A stretch of 64,000 nt of DNA, taken from the NCBI GenBank assembly GCA_009741485.1, contig CM019216.1, positions 23,845,119 through 23,909,118 on the forward strand. The letters are read 5' to 3'. The notes beneath the pieces were generated by a model. It made no database searches and was not told the origin of the DNA. It worked only from the letters and a program-made list of their open reading frames with translations. A program made the position numbers and the translations under genes. How positions within the stretch are numbered: the stretch's first letter is position 1; each line of letters starts with the position of its first letter. Of the stretch, positions 12,294 to 24,716 are shown one piece after another. This stretch comes from Malurus cyaneus samueli. Lineage: Eukaryota > Chordata > Aves > Passeriformes > Maluridae.

Positions 12294-15200
12294 CATGTTT
12301 GATTCAACTTTTCTTTGTATTCAGGTTTTAAGTGTTGATGCAATGAAATTTACAATGAAAAAATAATTAGTGTTTAGAAGTTATGAAAACCAATCACTAA
12401 AGAAACTAAATGTTAAGTCGCATCAGTTGCAGAAGAGATGTACTCGTTTTTTCTGCTTATGACAATGACTAAGCTTATTATACAAGTGTTGCTTGCAGTG
12501 AATGCAGCAATGTTTGCACTGTTGCTAATCACTTTGGAACAAAAACGTTCCTGAAAATTCTTCTTGGTCCTGTGCACAGTAGTGAAGTATAAAATCCAAA
12601 GTACCTACTTCCAGCTACTTCTTAACAGTAATATTTAATTTTCTTGCAGATATTGTCAGATTAGGAAATACAATTTAACAAGGATTAAAGGTACTACAGA
12701 CTTTTGGATTTTAAAAATATTTAAGAAGAGTGAACTCAATTAGCATCATCTTGTACAGGAATTATACATAAAGGCCAGGTATAATTAAAGGAAACACGCA
12801 GAATGTAATGGGACTTCTCATTTGTGAATATAAAATTGAGCAAAACAATAAAGAGCAGTTAATACTGAGCTATTTAAAGGTAGTCTTTAAATTGTTATTC
12901 GCACAAGTTTGAGCATGCAATTAGAGAAATTGGTGATGGAAAAGAACAGATCATCTATTAGAAACTCCTGTCAAATGTGATTGCTTCTTTCAGAACATTT
13001 TTTAATGCTTTCTCTAATCAAATGCTAAATATTGCTAGGAGTAGGGATTCCACCATTTCCCGTGAGAGACTGTCTGACAGCCTAATAGATCTCTGTGTCA
13101 CACACCTCTGCTAACTTTATCCTATTTGACTAAATATATCCCACTGTACCAGTCAGACACATTCTCACAACTCAGTATTCTCCAATGTCTGTTATATTCT
13201 TTCACTTTCTTTTAAAAATTACTCAAATATAAAGACTCAAAGTCTATGCAACCCTGAAACAGAGATACACTGATCAGAAGACAACAGACCAACCAGTCGG
13301 GACCCCCAAATCTTCATAAAAACCTCATACAGATCCTTGCCTTCACAAATAGGGTCCAGGAAGTAGTTGCACTGGAAAAGATGTCTGGTTGTCTTTGACT
13401 GCAGTGGATCAAGAGTGTAAAATACTACTGCTGGTATCCTAAAATGAAAGCTTTCTGAAGGAAGTGTCTGTCAGTGGTGACAGATGAGCTGCCTGAATTA
13501 AATCTTTAAAGTCTGATGGAATTTTATTGCATTAAAATCCACCCAGAAAGTCATAGAAAGCCTGTATAGATATCAGAATATGACTTTGACAGAAACACAT
13601 TCAACTTACTCTGAAAGCCTTTGTGCTGTGCATCAGATCAAATTTGCTTTTTTTTTTGAAGGTGATGAACGTGATACAGATATGGATCACAGTAACAAAA
13701 TCCCTATTAAATAGAGAATAAAAATCCTGTTACTGTGTATGGCATATTCCAAGATTTTGGTGCAGCCTGGCTCTCGGGCAGACAAGGATGTGCTGTGATC
13801 CCAGATTGCAGCAAGAAGAAAGAAGAAGGAATTGTAATAGTTTCACCTATTAAATGCTACATTCTTTCCACCATGCACTTGTAATGGCTTTGGTCTAGCT
13901 TAGTCTTTACCATTCATGGCTGAAAACTCAGAAAAATGATGGAGTATTCATTAACTGAGTTAAGTGCATTAAAGGTACAGAAATGGGTAAAACTGGCACA
14001 CTGAAAACACTTAGTATCTCCCTGCTAATTCTTTTAATGCTTTGCCAAGGAATAAAAGGACAGAAAAAGCGCAAGAAAAGGTAAAAAAGCCAACAGTTCT
14101 GTGCTGTTGCAACACTATTCCCTGAAGAGTGATTCTGACCTTTCCTGGCACAGACTGTCAACAAATTAAGGACAAAAAAGGATTAAAAATATCGATGGAG
14201 TGCAAATCAAAACAGTACTGATTTTCATATATCATACACAAGTAGATGCTCATATCTAATAATGCCTCTTCTGCTCTCAACACTGTGATGGAGACACCAA
14301 AAGCAGAGTTCAACGCCCTTCTCAAGCATGCCTAGGGCTGGATCCCCTAAGTATTCCAATCATCCTGGGCCATGACTGCTCCAGTTGCTGGGCAGTGTAC
14401 TGATGATGTCCAACAATGTAAGTTAAAATGTGATTACTGGTTCCTCTGTTTTAACACCTGTGTTAGACAAAGAATGACAGGCAGACTACCTGCTAGAAGA
14501 AATAAACTTCTTTGAAGAGATTTTTCTCCGGCCATAGATGTGGAGGCACAGTATAAACTTCAGTGAACATTTGACTGATGTACTCAAAACCTTGTGCTGA
14601 TGTTTTTTAAGATTTATAAATGTCACTATTATTCCTTAGATTTTCTCACTAGGATCAGAACCTTTTTAGCTCCACATTTAGAACTGAAAATAATTCTGTG
14701 TGCTTTTAGCTCTTCACCTATTGGAATTTTAAAGCTTGCATATCAAGTCAATTTGTATTACTCTTCTAGGGAGATTTATGTGTCCCCACGCCACAACATG
14801 CAGTCATATACACATGAGAAGAAACCTATGCAGTCATTTCCTACTCAAAACACTTCTGTTGTGTCTCCAGCTTTCCATAAGAAACCCAGTATTTTTATAA
14901 AAAAATCTTTTCATTCCTAGCTACCACTTAGGCCAAATTCTCAGTTACTGTATTTCTCTGTAAGTCTTTCAGTCTTTAAATGCATATAATTTTATTTTTT
15001 ACTGATACAATTTTCAGCTTTCTTTTTATTTAATTTTGTTTTTATATGGGGGTATTTTTATTGTACGAAATATAGACCGCCATACATCATAATCAATTCC
15101 ATTTCAGACAGAGAAAGTGGAAAGTGGAATGAAAAGGAAGGATTTGTCAATTACTACTTCCTTTTAAATATTGTTTCAGCATTTTACACACTCATCTTTA

Positions 15201-15544
15201 TCTTGTTTATGCCATGATAATATTTGCCCTGGATAGGATAAAAATCTACTTCTGTCTCAGATCTTCATTCTTCTAAAGAGCAACAATGTTAAAAGGAATT
15301 TTCAAATTGAATTCTTTGAAATTTATATCAGGTCTTAGGCAGCAAGATGAAAAGGCCACTATGTCAATTTTAGAAGCACTGAAGGAAAGACTGTTCACAG
15401 CTAAATAACAAAGAAGATATGTCAGCACTTACTGTAGTAGAAAAGGAGAAGCACATCTTTTTACTATCAGTTCAGTGAAGATGCCAGCTAACTCTTAGCC
15501 TCTGCTTGAGTATTAAAATAAAAACAGTAGAAGGTTATTCTTAC

Positions 15545-16280
15545 CTTCATAGCATCATTGGCTGGAAAAGACCTCCAAGATCATTGACTCCAACCTTTGA
15601 CTAAACATCGTTATGTCAATTAAACCTTAGCACTAAATGCCATGTCCAGTCATTCCCTGAACATCAGCAAGGATGGCTCCATGGCTTCCCTGGGCAGTTC
15701 ATTTCAAAGCTTGACAAGTCTTTCAGTGAATAATTTCTGCCTGATGTCCAACCTGAATCTCCCCTGGCACAGCTTGAGGCCATTTCCTCCTGTCCTGTTG
15801 GTGGCTCCAACCGGCCCCCAGCTGGCTACAACCTCCTTACAGCCAATTATAGGGAACATTAACATCTCCCCTGAGATCCCTTTTCTCCAGGATAAACATC
15901 CCCAGCTTCCTCAGCTGCTCATCATATGATTTGTGCTCCAGATCCTTCCACAATTCCGTCATCCTTCTCTGGACACACTCCAGCGCCTCAATATTTTTCT
16001 TGTAGTGAATGGCCCAGAATTGGACACAGCACTCGAGGTGTGGCCTCACCAGTACTGAGTACAGGGGGACAATAATTTCCTGGATCTGATTGTTGGTTGC
16101 CCTATAGGTACTTGGTGATCACATTCAAGATGATCTGTTCCATAACCTTTCCCAGCTCTGAGGTCAGGCTGACAGTTTCCTGTAGTTTCCTGGATCCCCC
16201 ATCCAGTCCTTCTTGTGATGGGCATCACATGGGCCAACCTTCAGTTGTCTGGGACCTCCTTGGTCAACCAGGAGGTTTTC
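15545..16280 (-). mobile_element. CR1 LINE on minus strand, central RT region deleted
   Basis: The plus strand shows the reverse complement of a CR1 3' end (TTGGCTGGAAAAGACCTCCA at about 15559), so the element runs right to left. On the minus strand an open piece (16049 to 15837) encodes [18 protein letters not shown], followed by [20 protein letters not shown] and [14 protein letters not shown], the classic C-terminal part of CR1 ORF2. To the right (about 16086-16280) lies an upstream part of the RT domain, corresponding to the region before and around 'SLTS-x-GKVMEQI' but frame-damaged. The two parts meet at about 16078-16086, so the central palm region with the catalytic aspartates is gone. 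The copy is inactive. The right edge is approximate. Confidence 0.93.
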
Positions 16281-18788
16281 TTAAAAGGCATGGTTCATGC
16301 TGCTGAAGTTTTATCCAGTAAGAGACTACAATTCCACAATGTCAGTTTTATCCCCTCACTGGCATTGTCCTTGTTCTGTTAAGGCACTACGGAAAATAAA
16401 GACATTGATTTAGCTGTGATTGCAATGGTCAATGTCTCAGGAATCTATGTTGAAAGAAAATCTTCATGAGTCACAGAGGCAGTATCAATACTTTATACAG
16501 TGCTCCATTACAATATTTAGTTGGGTTTTGAAACAGAAAATTCATGGCACAGAGAGTTCTGTTGGTTTTTCCCCCTAGTCAAGACTAGCGACAAATCCAG
16601 TGTTAAAATGTATATATGACTACAAAAACCACCTAAATATGATATAAAAATTCAAAATTCAATTTCTTTAATTAACTACATTTTTTTCAGTTTAATAAGC
16701 TGTCTTCTGCATAAGTTCATTAAACTCAGTTCTAAAAGCTGAAGACACTAAAACACAAAAGGAAATAAATACATAAAAATATACTTGCTGACTATAGCAA
16801 ATGTCACACTTAAGGGAATATGGTTTGAAAGGAACCTGACCCTTTTTGCCACTGATGATTTTCTATATTCAAATGTTATCAAAATAAACATCCAAATCAG
16901 GCTCATGAAAATATTTGACACCTCTGGGTCCTATCAGTGTGAATCCAAAGAATTCTACTTGAGGCTGAAGTAGATTAACAAAACCACAGCTGAAAGTTCA
17001 TTGACCTAAAGTCTCTACCAGACTCTCAGTCTGTTGAAGTATTTAAGAAGCAAAAGATGCTGCCTTATCTACGATGTTGATTTCTCAAATGTATCCCTCT
17101 AGAAGTATAAAAAAAAATGAAAATCTCCACCTGATTTCAGTATTTCTTTACATACCAGCAGCCACTCAAGAACACAGATCTCAGTGAGGTATACTGATTC
17201 CTGACTTGCCTATTTAGCATTAATATTAAAAAGGAACTAAGTGATTTGGGCTTGCAGTATTTATTCCTTTGATAAAATGTTTGGGGGTGTGTCAGTAAAG
17301 TGACTGGTAAACTCCTGAGCATCACCTTGAACATCTGGGAAGCCAGAACCTGGCTTAAAATTATAAAATGGAGGAAGGACACTTAGGGCACTTAATTACA
17401 ACCATCACTGAAATAATACCAGATTATTAGTATGCAAATAAAAATTAAGCATTGCATTACTGGTGATCAAAAGCCAGCCTTCAGCTTTTAAACTATAGTC
17501 ATCTTGCCAGCTGAAGGAGGCTGTATCTCAGTTCTGACCTTGAGGCAGACCGATGAACATATTTGCAGTCAGTACAGGAGTGAAAATCAGAGCAGCTTGA
17601 AAAACTGAAAACATGCCTTTTTGAAATTAAAAGTAACATTATTCTTGTTGATTTTATCTTCTGTAGTGTCTAAGGATACAAGGGGCTCCTGTATTTTAAG
17701 ATGTGGCTGGGAGAATCTGAACGTAATTTAAATTTAAGTTCATTTGGATAAACGACACAATTTTCTGCTTTGACAGAGGTCTTTCTCATAAGTGCCTGCT
17801 GGAGGTCAAAAGCAGTGGGGTTTTCTAGTTTAAGACTGATTTTGGTGTCAGTGTGAAAGACAAGTATCAAGCCAAGACACTGAGAGCTCAATTCAGCTAC
17901 ACACAGCTATCTATTGTCGTTTTAGGCATACAAACATATCTCAAATTTTGTCTTCTAGCCCAGCAAGGCAGAGGTTTTTCCTGGGTCCTATATATGACAT
18001 CAAGGACTCTGTGTGGATGTTTTGAAGACGTCAAGACCCCTTCAGTGTCTTCAAATGACATTAGACCCCATGTTCAGGCTGCCCAACTGAACCTGAAGGG
18101 TGTAGCTGCATTATTTTTTTCAGTTGGGAGCTGCCTTAAGCACAGGTCCTCCAAAACTGGGGCTGACTACCAATGTGTCTGCATCTAAGACTTTGAGATT
18201 GATATTCTTAAAACTTTTCTGCTGGGCAGGCTTGTAGCTTCAATCTTGGCAGAACTGAACAGCTCAACAACTATATACTACTAGCACCTAGTTACTATCT
18301 CTAAGTTTTCCATTTATCATCCAGGAAGGTGTTGAGCTAGTTGGCATGCCCCAAGAATACCTGATACACACATCCATGAGTCTGACCAAAAACACAGCTG
18401 ATACCCCTTGTTTCTTTCTACAATACCACAATGCTCGCATGGAGTACTAAAATTATCTGCTCTCTTCCATTGGCATTCTCTAGGAAAGATATAGCTCCTC
18501 TTCATTCCTTAGTTTTCAGGGCTGTAAATCATAATTATCCCCAATGGACTTCATAAATAGATACTTATACATATTTCCTCATAAATGAACAAAATTCAAG
18601 CATGTTATATGAAGTTTCTACAACAGTGCAACTGTGACATTAAACACAGCATTTTAATATGGAAAGAATTGGAAATAACAATCTTTAAAGGTTCTTGATT
18701 TCCATTCTCAAAATGTCTTTTAATCTGAGGTGAATCTTGGTGTTTAAGTACATAGTATCTCTGTAAAGGTTTTGTGTGTTTACGATAA

Positions 18789-18811
18789 TTTTTTTTTTTT
18801 TTTTTTTTTTT
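18789..18811. repeat. Poly(T) run, 23 bases
   Basis: An uninterrupted T23. It could be the tail of a minus-strand retrocopy, but the sequence to its right shows no polyadenylation hexamer at the expected spot and no gene or SINE that I recognise. Confidence 0.85.
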
Positions 18812-21309
18812 GCAATGTTGACTTCATAAAGAGAATATTTCATACTTGGGTTCTCCTTTAACTTTCAATGAGAAAGCAAATGTAAAAACCACTGCATATT
18901 TCTGTTTCCCGAATCAGCTTCTCCAGTTTTCATAGAAGCCAGCACTGATCACAGAAATGACATGCAGAAAAGTATTTTTCTGCATGACTAATCAGTCTCT
19001 TGAATTGTTCAGTTCCTGTGGCAAAACCACCACTGATATTTTGGTCTGTATATTTCTCTAAGTTACAGCATGTGAACAACAAGCTATCCACTGAGCTAAG
19101 AGCACTTCCTCCTTAAAACAGTAGAAAAGTCTCATGGACTTCAGTGGCATCAAAATTAGAAAAAAAAACCAAAACAGTGGCAATATTTTTAATTTTAAAG
19201 CTTGGTAATGTTACTGTAGGTATTGCTATGGAAAGTAATAATATACTCTAGCTGTCATTATTTGAAAGAAAAACTATCATATTTATAATGTAAACAATCA
19301 TACTGATTCTGTTTACTGTATCGAAGAATGCAACTTTTAAGCAAACCTATGACACAACTAATTATCACTATTCCTGGTATACAGATGCAGAAAACAGAAT
19401 TTAGAAGCGTTAATGTAATTAACAAGCTCAAAATCAAAGTGAAAATCTGTGTCAGAGCAATGAAAAGAACTCAGAATTATCTGGATCACATCAGCACCTC
19501 CCTAAGTGGTATGAGTCATCCCTTGCTCATATCAGCTTTAAAGCAGATTACATATTGACACTATGGGAAAGACTGTTTTACAAGCCTTTTATGAATATCT
19601 TATCAAACAGCTTCAGCAACCCCAGCACTTTAACAGCCATGATTAGAAGCCCACAGCCAACAATAAGAGGTTTATGCCACTTTAGAACAGGCAACTTAAT
19701 GTTGCAAAAAGATGCGCCAAAATTGCACTGAAATAACATTTCTGTGTTGGTGAGCTTACAGGTGAGGCTTTTTTCATTACAGCCTACCCTCATACAACTT
19801 TTCCGTTACCTCATAACATTTGTTGAATTTTCAGACTTTTCTTTAAATTTTGAAGTTTTAAGCTACTCTAACTGTCATTCTTTTGCTTTGTCAAAACATT
19901 TCCTTATCTGGTTTCATGAACACAGAAAAGGCATAGGCTGCCCTTCATTTTGTTGTTCACATATTTGTAATGATGGCACAAAAGAAAATAAATAAGATTG
20001 CAAGATGAAAAAAAAAAGTTTATATACTTAGTGATGCTCATCAGTGTGTCTGAGAACTGACAGACCATCTCACAATAATTATTTGAGGGAAAAATTTAAC
20101 CTTTTCTGTTCGAGAAAATGATGGTTTAGCTAAGTGTGTATATATATAAAAATAGGTGTCTTTTTTCATTTTTAATTTTGTTTTTAAAAATTGTTTCATT
20201 CCAAGGGAATCATAGTGAAGAGATTTTGACCAATACAGTGATTACTGCCACTCTTTATCTGTATTGTATCTTTTAAATTAATCTGTCATCATATCATATT
20301 AATTCTCTTCCATTACTGGATGACAACAGCCAGGACTGAGACAGGAGCACTGAGGTACAGACATCTGAAAATTGCTTGGCCTAAATATTTATGTATACTG
20401 ACACCTTAACACTACTTTTCAGAGGGGAAATCATATTGTATTTGACCAGGAATTCAAATATTCCCTCCTCAGAAACAGCCTATGCAGAACTTTCAGCTTG
20501 TTGTTATGCTAACACTTGTTTTGGTTAGTATTTTTAAAGTCAAGATTATTTCCTAATAATTTGTTTTAATTAACATATTATTTCTTTTTTGAGCCTTTTT
20601 TATTTCTTTAGATTTTTTCATATATGTTTTAGATTAACACCTTCAATACTCTGACATTTTTCTATCTATAAAACACTCAAGAGAGTTTGTCAGCCTTAGG
20701 ATGTCTGTCCAGCCATTCCTGGTAGATGGTGGCATAAAAGCAAACAAGCAATGGAAAGAAAATAAAGGGTACATATAATGAAAAAGCAGAACTTCTTCAG
20801 AATTTACCAGAAGATGAAATAAAGTGATACTTTTATTTTCATTTAGTCACAATTAAAAATAAGTTCTTCTGTCCAATTTTTCTTTCAAATAAGTGAAACC
20901 TCCCCCTTGAAATTGAGATCCTTCTGTGAAGACATATGACTGAAAGCCAGTCTTTCTGAAGAATTGTTACTAGACATGTATGCATAGAAGTTAGAAAAAA
21001 GCTTCAATGAAATTTCTTAAATTATTAAAAAAAATAATTTACTACCTGCACTGATTAATATCCGTTAATCAAATTTCTTTCTGGCAAACTCAAAGGAACC
21101 ACAACCATGTCATTTTTTCTTGTCTTAATAACAACCAAACAGTTTTAAAACAATGCTGGTTCCTAAGGTAATACAGGCTCCACAGTAAATAAATTAATTT
21201 ACAAAAAATTTCCCTAGGAAGCGTGAGATTAGAACAAAAGAAGATGATATTAATTTTTCCTTTTCCAGGTATATCAAAATTAATGAGAGTCTTCAAACAC
21301 TCTAAGTCT

Positions 21310-21530
21310 CAGAGGATACATGGCTAGAGACTCCCTTTTGAAAGGAGGTGCTCTGTGCTGGAGGAGGAATACCTCTGATGGGACTGTGGGTGCAGACAGC
21401 CCACCCTGGGGCAGGGACCCTCCTGAGGGACTGTGGGCTACCACATCAGGGCAGAAGAGAAGAAAAAAGCAAGGAGCACTGAAGAAAAACAAGTTTGAAG
21501 GACTGAAGGGCAGAAAGAAACTACCATTTC
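21310..21530 (+). repeat. G-rich patch, possible degraded LTR remnant
   Basis: A sharply G-rich, purine-rich island in AT-rich intron, with words such as GTGCTGGAGGAGG, GGGGCAGGGACCCTCCTGAG and GGACTGTGGGCTACC. These resemble the tandem 'GGAGCAGG...GGACTGTGG' texture found in the body of avian ERV LTRs of the type present at 41.4 kb. The open frame of 120 codons over it is a by-product of the composition. Family assignment is uncertain. Confidence 0.3.
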
Positions 21531-24214
21531 CTATGGGTTACACAGAAATCAACAAAGACTCTGCAAGGAAGTCAGGCATCCTCAGGAGAGAGGATCATCT
21601 TCAAGCTGTCAAATATCCTAAATTTATTTCTTCTTCACACTTTGCTGTTATGACTTCCTTTCTTCATCAAAGAGCACTTTGAACTTTTCTTTTTAGTACT
21701 AAGCATCCTAGGGAGCCATTTAAAAATAAAACCTACAGATAAGAATTCTGCTAATCAACATTGGTAAGGTGAAGAGATATTTCTTGCATAATCTACATAA
21801 AGTAGATCAAGATTTAAAATATAGTCCTAGATTCTAAATAAAAATTAGAATAAACAGAAAGATACATTCAAATTAAAAACCTGTAGCTTTCAGGAATGCT
21901 CCAATAGAAACAGAATTCAGGAGTTACCTATGCTACAGATGATCAGTGATGCTAGTAAAAAAGTATGTTGATGTCTTTAGTTGGCTTCTAAAAACTTAAA
22001 TTATGATCTCTTCTTCTAGGTGCAAATTACTACGAGTTGTTTCTCTCAGAAACATTCTACTATAACAATCCATATTAACAGCCAGCAGTGGGCCACACCA
22101 AAGCTTCAACTAGTCCATTATGGTACAAACAGCAGCAAACATTTTAGTCTAAAATGTGTAAGTTAAAAACGGCATAGGCAGAAGTACCATGTAGAATAAA
22201 TAATGAGTGGTGATCTCAGATATAGATTGAGGATTAGTCTGTTGGCTTTAAAGCAACAATAATGTAAGGATGCCCTATGTCAGGGGTTGGAACTGCATCA
22301 TGGCAGACCTACTTTCCACAAATGTTTGCAATATTTTTAAACTAATTTTAAACTCAGTTTTTCACCTGTAACATCCTGTAACACACACTGCAGAAGTTAT
22401 TTCCTGTGTGAAAATATGCATCCTTTTCAGTCTTTTAAATTGGATTTATACCGCTCCAGATATGGGCAAAGACAGGGATTAGTGTACACTTTGTTATCTT
22501 TTATTCAATAAGCAAGCCCATGAGAAAACTACTCCTTGTATAATATGATGGCTTATATATCTTTTACAGTTTTCTTTTTTTTTTTAAAGAACAAAATCAC
22601 AGTAATCTCAGAGATGTCAGTGAACTAACCTTCATCCTATTTTTTGCCACTGCCTCTAGATAGGCTGTACTGATTCTTTCTGACCACACCATGAATATGT
22701 TTGTGACAAAGCTTTTTCCATGTATGTTAGCTCATGTCTTTTAGTTCTTCAGATCTTCTACCAGTTTTCTAGTGAAAAAGTCCAGCTTGCTGATCTCTAG
22801 TTCTCCAGATTATTCCAAATACGTTTTTTTGATAAATTTTGTGTATCGTGTTTCTATAAAACTTGTGTCTCTGTCCGTGTTTCATGTAAACAGGTGGTTG
22901 TCCCTTTCCACATTTGTATCTGATTATCTTCCTGGGATTCAGCTGCTTTGCAGAAATGTCTGATAACTGCCATAAGGAAGTGCGCTGCAGAACAAGATCT
23001 GCCTTTAGTTTACCTTTTGGTCATACAGTAAGTTGACAAATAACATGTCAGTATCAATTTTTGAACTTTCAGATTTATTGTTAGCTACACTTGGAAGCTC
23101 TTTAAGGTTTTTCATAGCCTGCATCTTCACATGATGTCCATTTTTCCAATCAGCATGAATCACAATGTCTTAAAGCACAAAAAAAGTATCCATGAATGTG
23201 CATGTTTGAATTATTGTGGATGTCCAATTGTGAAGTATTTCTGTAGTGCCTTAAAACCATCCTTGTCTTCATCTTTAACTGCACCTTATATACGTTATGC
23301 AAATCTGATGTCCTCTTCTTTTCATGGATAGGAACTCTGAGATCTAATTAAGTCAAACCATCTTGCATAACAAAATGAGATCATTTTTACATTAAGCTTC
23401 AGTGTGTGTTTCTTCCTTTTCTGAAATGGTGCTTCTGTGAGCCGCAAGAAATTTCTAATCACAGAAACCTTTTCTCTAGCCAGGGTAGCTTGATTAGTTC
23501 CTTACTTGAACTGACAGTATATTTGTGCCTAACCTATGTGCAGGGGTTGAGGAAATTACCTGTGAAGCAGCTGTAAAAAAATCAGATGCAATAGTAAAAC
23601 TTATTCCAGAGGGATAGTAGCCTCGCTATCTCTGCCTGACAGGCATGCTCATTACCCTGGCATGGAAGGAAGCAGGCTGGTTGCTGATTCAGTTCCAGTT
23701 CTGCATTTTCCCCAGGAGCTGGCTCAATGGAAGTCAGGCTGCTGACAATCTCAGCCAAAGAGAACTGCAGCACCGAAAACTGTAGCATTGCCTCAAGTCA
23801 TTTGACTCTGCTTGCTGCCTCACAGTATTTCTCTCTCCAAGGCACACCCCCCAAACTTTAGATTCAGATAGCAGTAAAAAAAAGATTGAATTTAAATGCA
23901 CAAATGTAACTTGTGATCATAATTCATAAAACACAGATACTTCAGGTTGTAAAGATAGCAAATGAAGAAATTATAAATAAGCTTCTGTCAGGACTGAGAA
24001 ACATATTCTCTAGTATAAAATGCAAGGAATATGGGAATATTTTGTTGTGCATGATATAGCCTCATTCAATTTCGCTCATGCTTCCTTGTCTATCAAGACC
24101 CAGAAGTGACTGCCACTGCTACCAGATGCTAAGCACACAAGAAAGCATTTAACGTGAAAAAGATTAATTTAGCAGCAAAGTTCTAACCATAAAAAACTTT
24201 CAAACTATGTATGT

Positions 24215-24716
24215 CTGCACCTTGCATCCAGTATTCAGTTCTTGGACCTTCAAGAAAAACATTGAGGGGCTGGAGGGTGTCCAGAGAAGGGCAGTGAAGC
24301 TGGTGAAGGTTTTGGAGCACAGGTCTTATGAGGAGTGGCTGAGGGAGGTAGGGGTGTTTAGTCTGGAAAAGAGGTGGCTCAGCAGGGATTTTACCACTCT
24401 GCCTTGAAAGGAGGCTGCAGGGATTGGTGGTGGGGGTTGGTGTCTTCTCCAAGGAAAAACATAACTGGACAAGAGGAAAGAGCCTCAATTTGTGCCAGGG
24501 GAAGTTTAGACTGGATATTAAGAAAAGCTTCCCTATTGAAAGGATTGTCAACCAGTGGAACAGGCTGCCGACAGAGGTGGTTGAGTCCCCATGTAGATGT
24601 GGCACTTAGGGACAGGGCTTAGTGCTGCATTTGGCAGGGCTGGCTTAATGGTCAGACTTGAAGATCTAACTGGTGTTTTCCATCCTAGATGATTCGGGTT
24701 CTGATGTAATCTGTGA
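24215..24716 (+). mobile_element. CR1 LINE fragment, plus strand, ORF2 C-terminus and 3' UTR
   Basis: The plus strand encodes [18 protein letters not shown], then [20 protein letters not shown], the C-terminal portion of CR1 ORF2. In a second frame it gives GKFRLDIKKSFP and VNQWNRLPTEVVESP, and in a third DVALRDRA. The frame changes show indels; the last comes from loss of about 25-30 bases between 'GAGTCCCCA' and 'TGTAGATGTGGCACTTAGGGAC' at about 24590. The 3' portion (TGGTGTTTTCCATCCTAGATG near 24670-24690) is well diverged and lacks a clean octamer tail, indicating an older copy than those at 9.0 and 62.1 kb. The 140-codon antisense open frame is an artefact. Confidence 0.92.

Larger units (their letters stand above)
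9022..15544. other. Intronic stretch without recognised genes
   Basis: AT-rich, with a short TA run near 9390, a locally rearranged duplication at 10.5 kb and a short TG/TATG repeat near 12276. Nothing else could be assigned to a repeat family or exon. A moderately conserved-looking AT/homeodomain-word-rich stretch lies near 12840-12930, unproven. Confidence 0.6.
16281..24214. other. Intronic stretch without recognised genes
   Basis: AT-rich sequence with a T homopolymer at 18.8 kb and a G-rich patch at 21.3 kb listed separately. A less AT-rich patch at about 23600-23800 has no coding signature and no recognised repeat. Short open frames here (60-111 codons) show no domain features. Confidence 0.6.

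Noticed and set aside
18789..18811. Poly(T) as the tail of a minus-strand processed pseudogene
   Set aside because: No polyadenylation hexamer at the right distance, no recognisable gene body, no target-site duplication visible.
21320..21682. 120-codon open frame on plus strand
   Set aside because: Lies over a G-rich repeat-like patch; amino acids are low-complexity G/K/S/R and match nothing recognised.
24183..24605. 140-codon open frame on minus strand, longest in the window
   Set aside because: It is antisense to the CR1 ORF2 fragment, whose true frames run on the plus strand.
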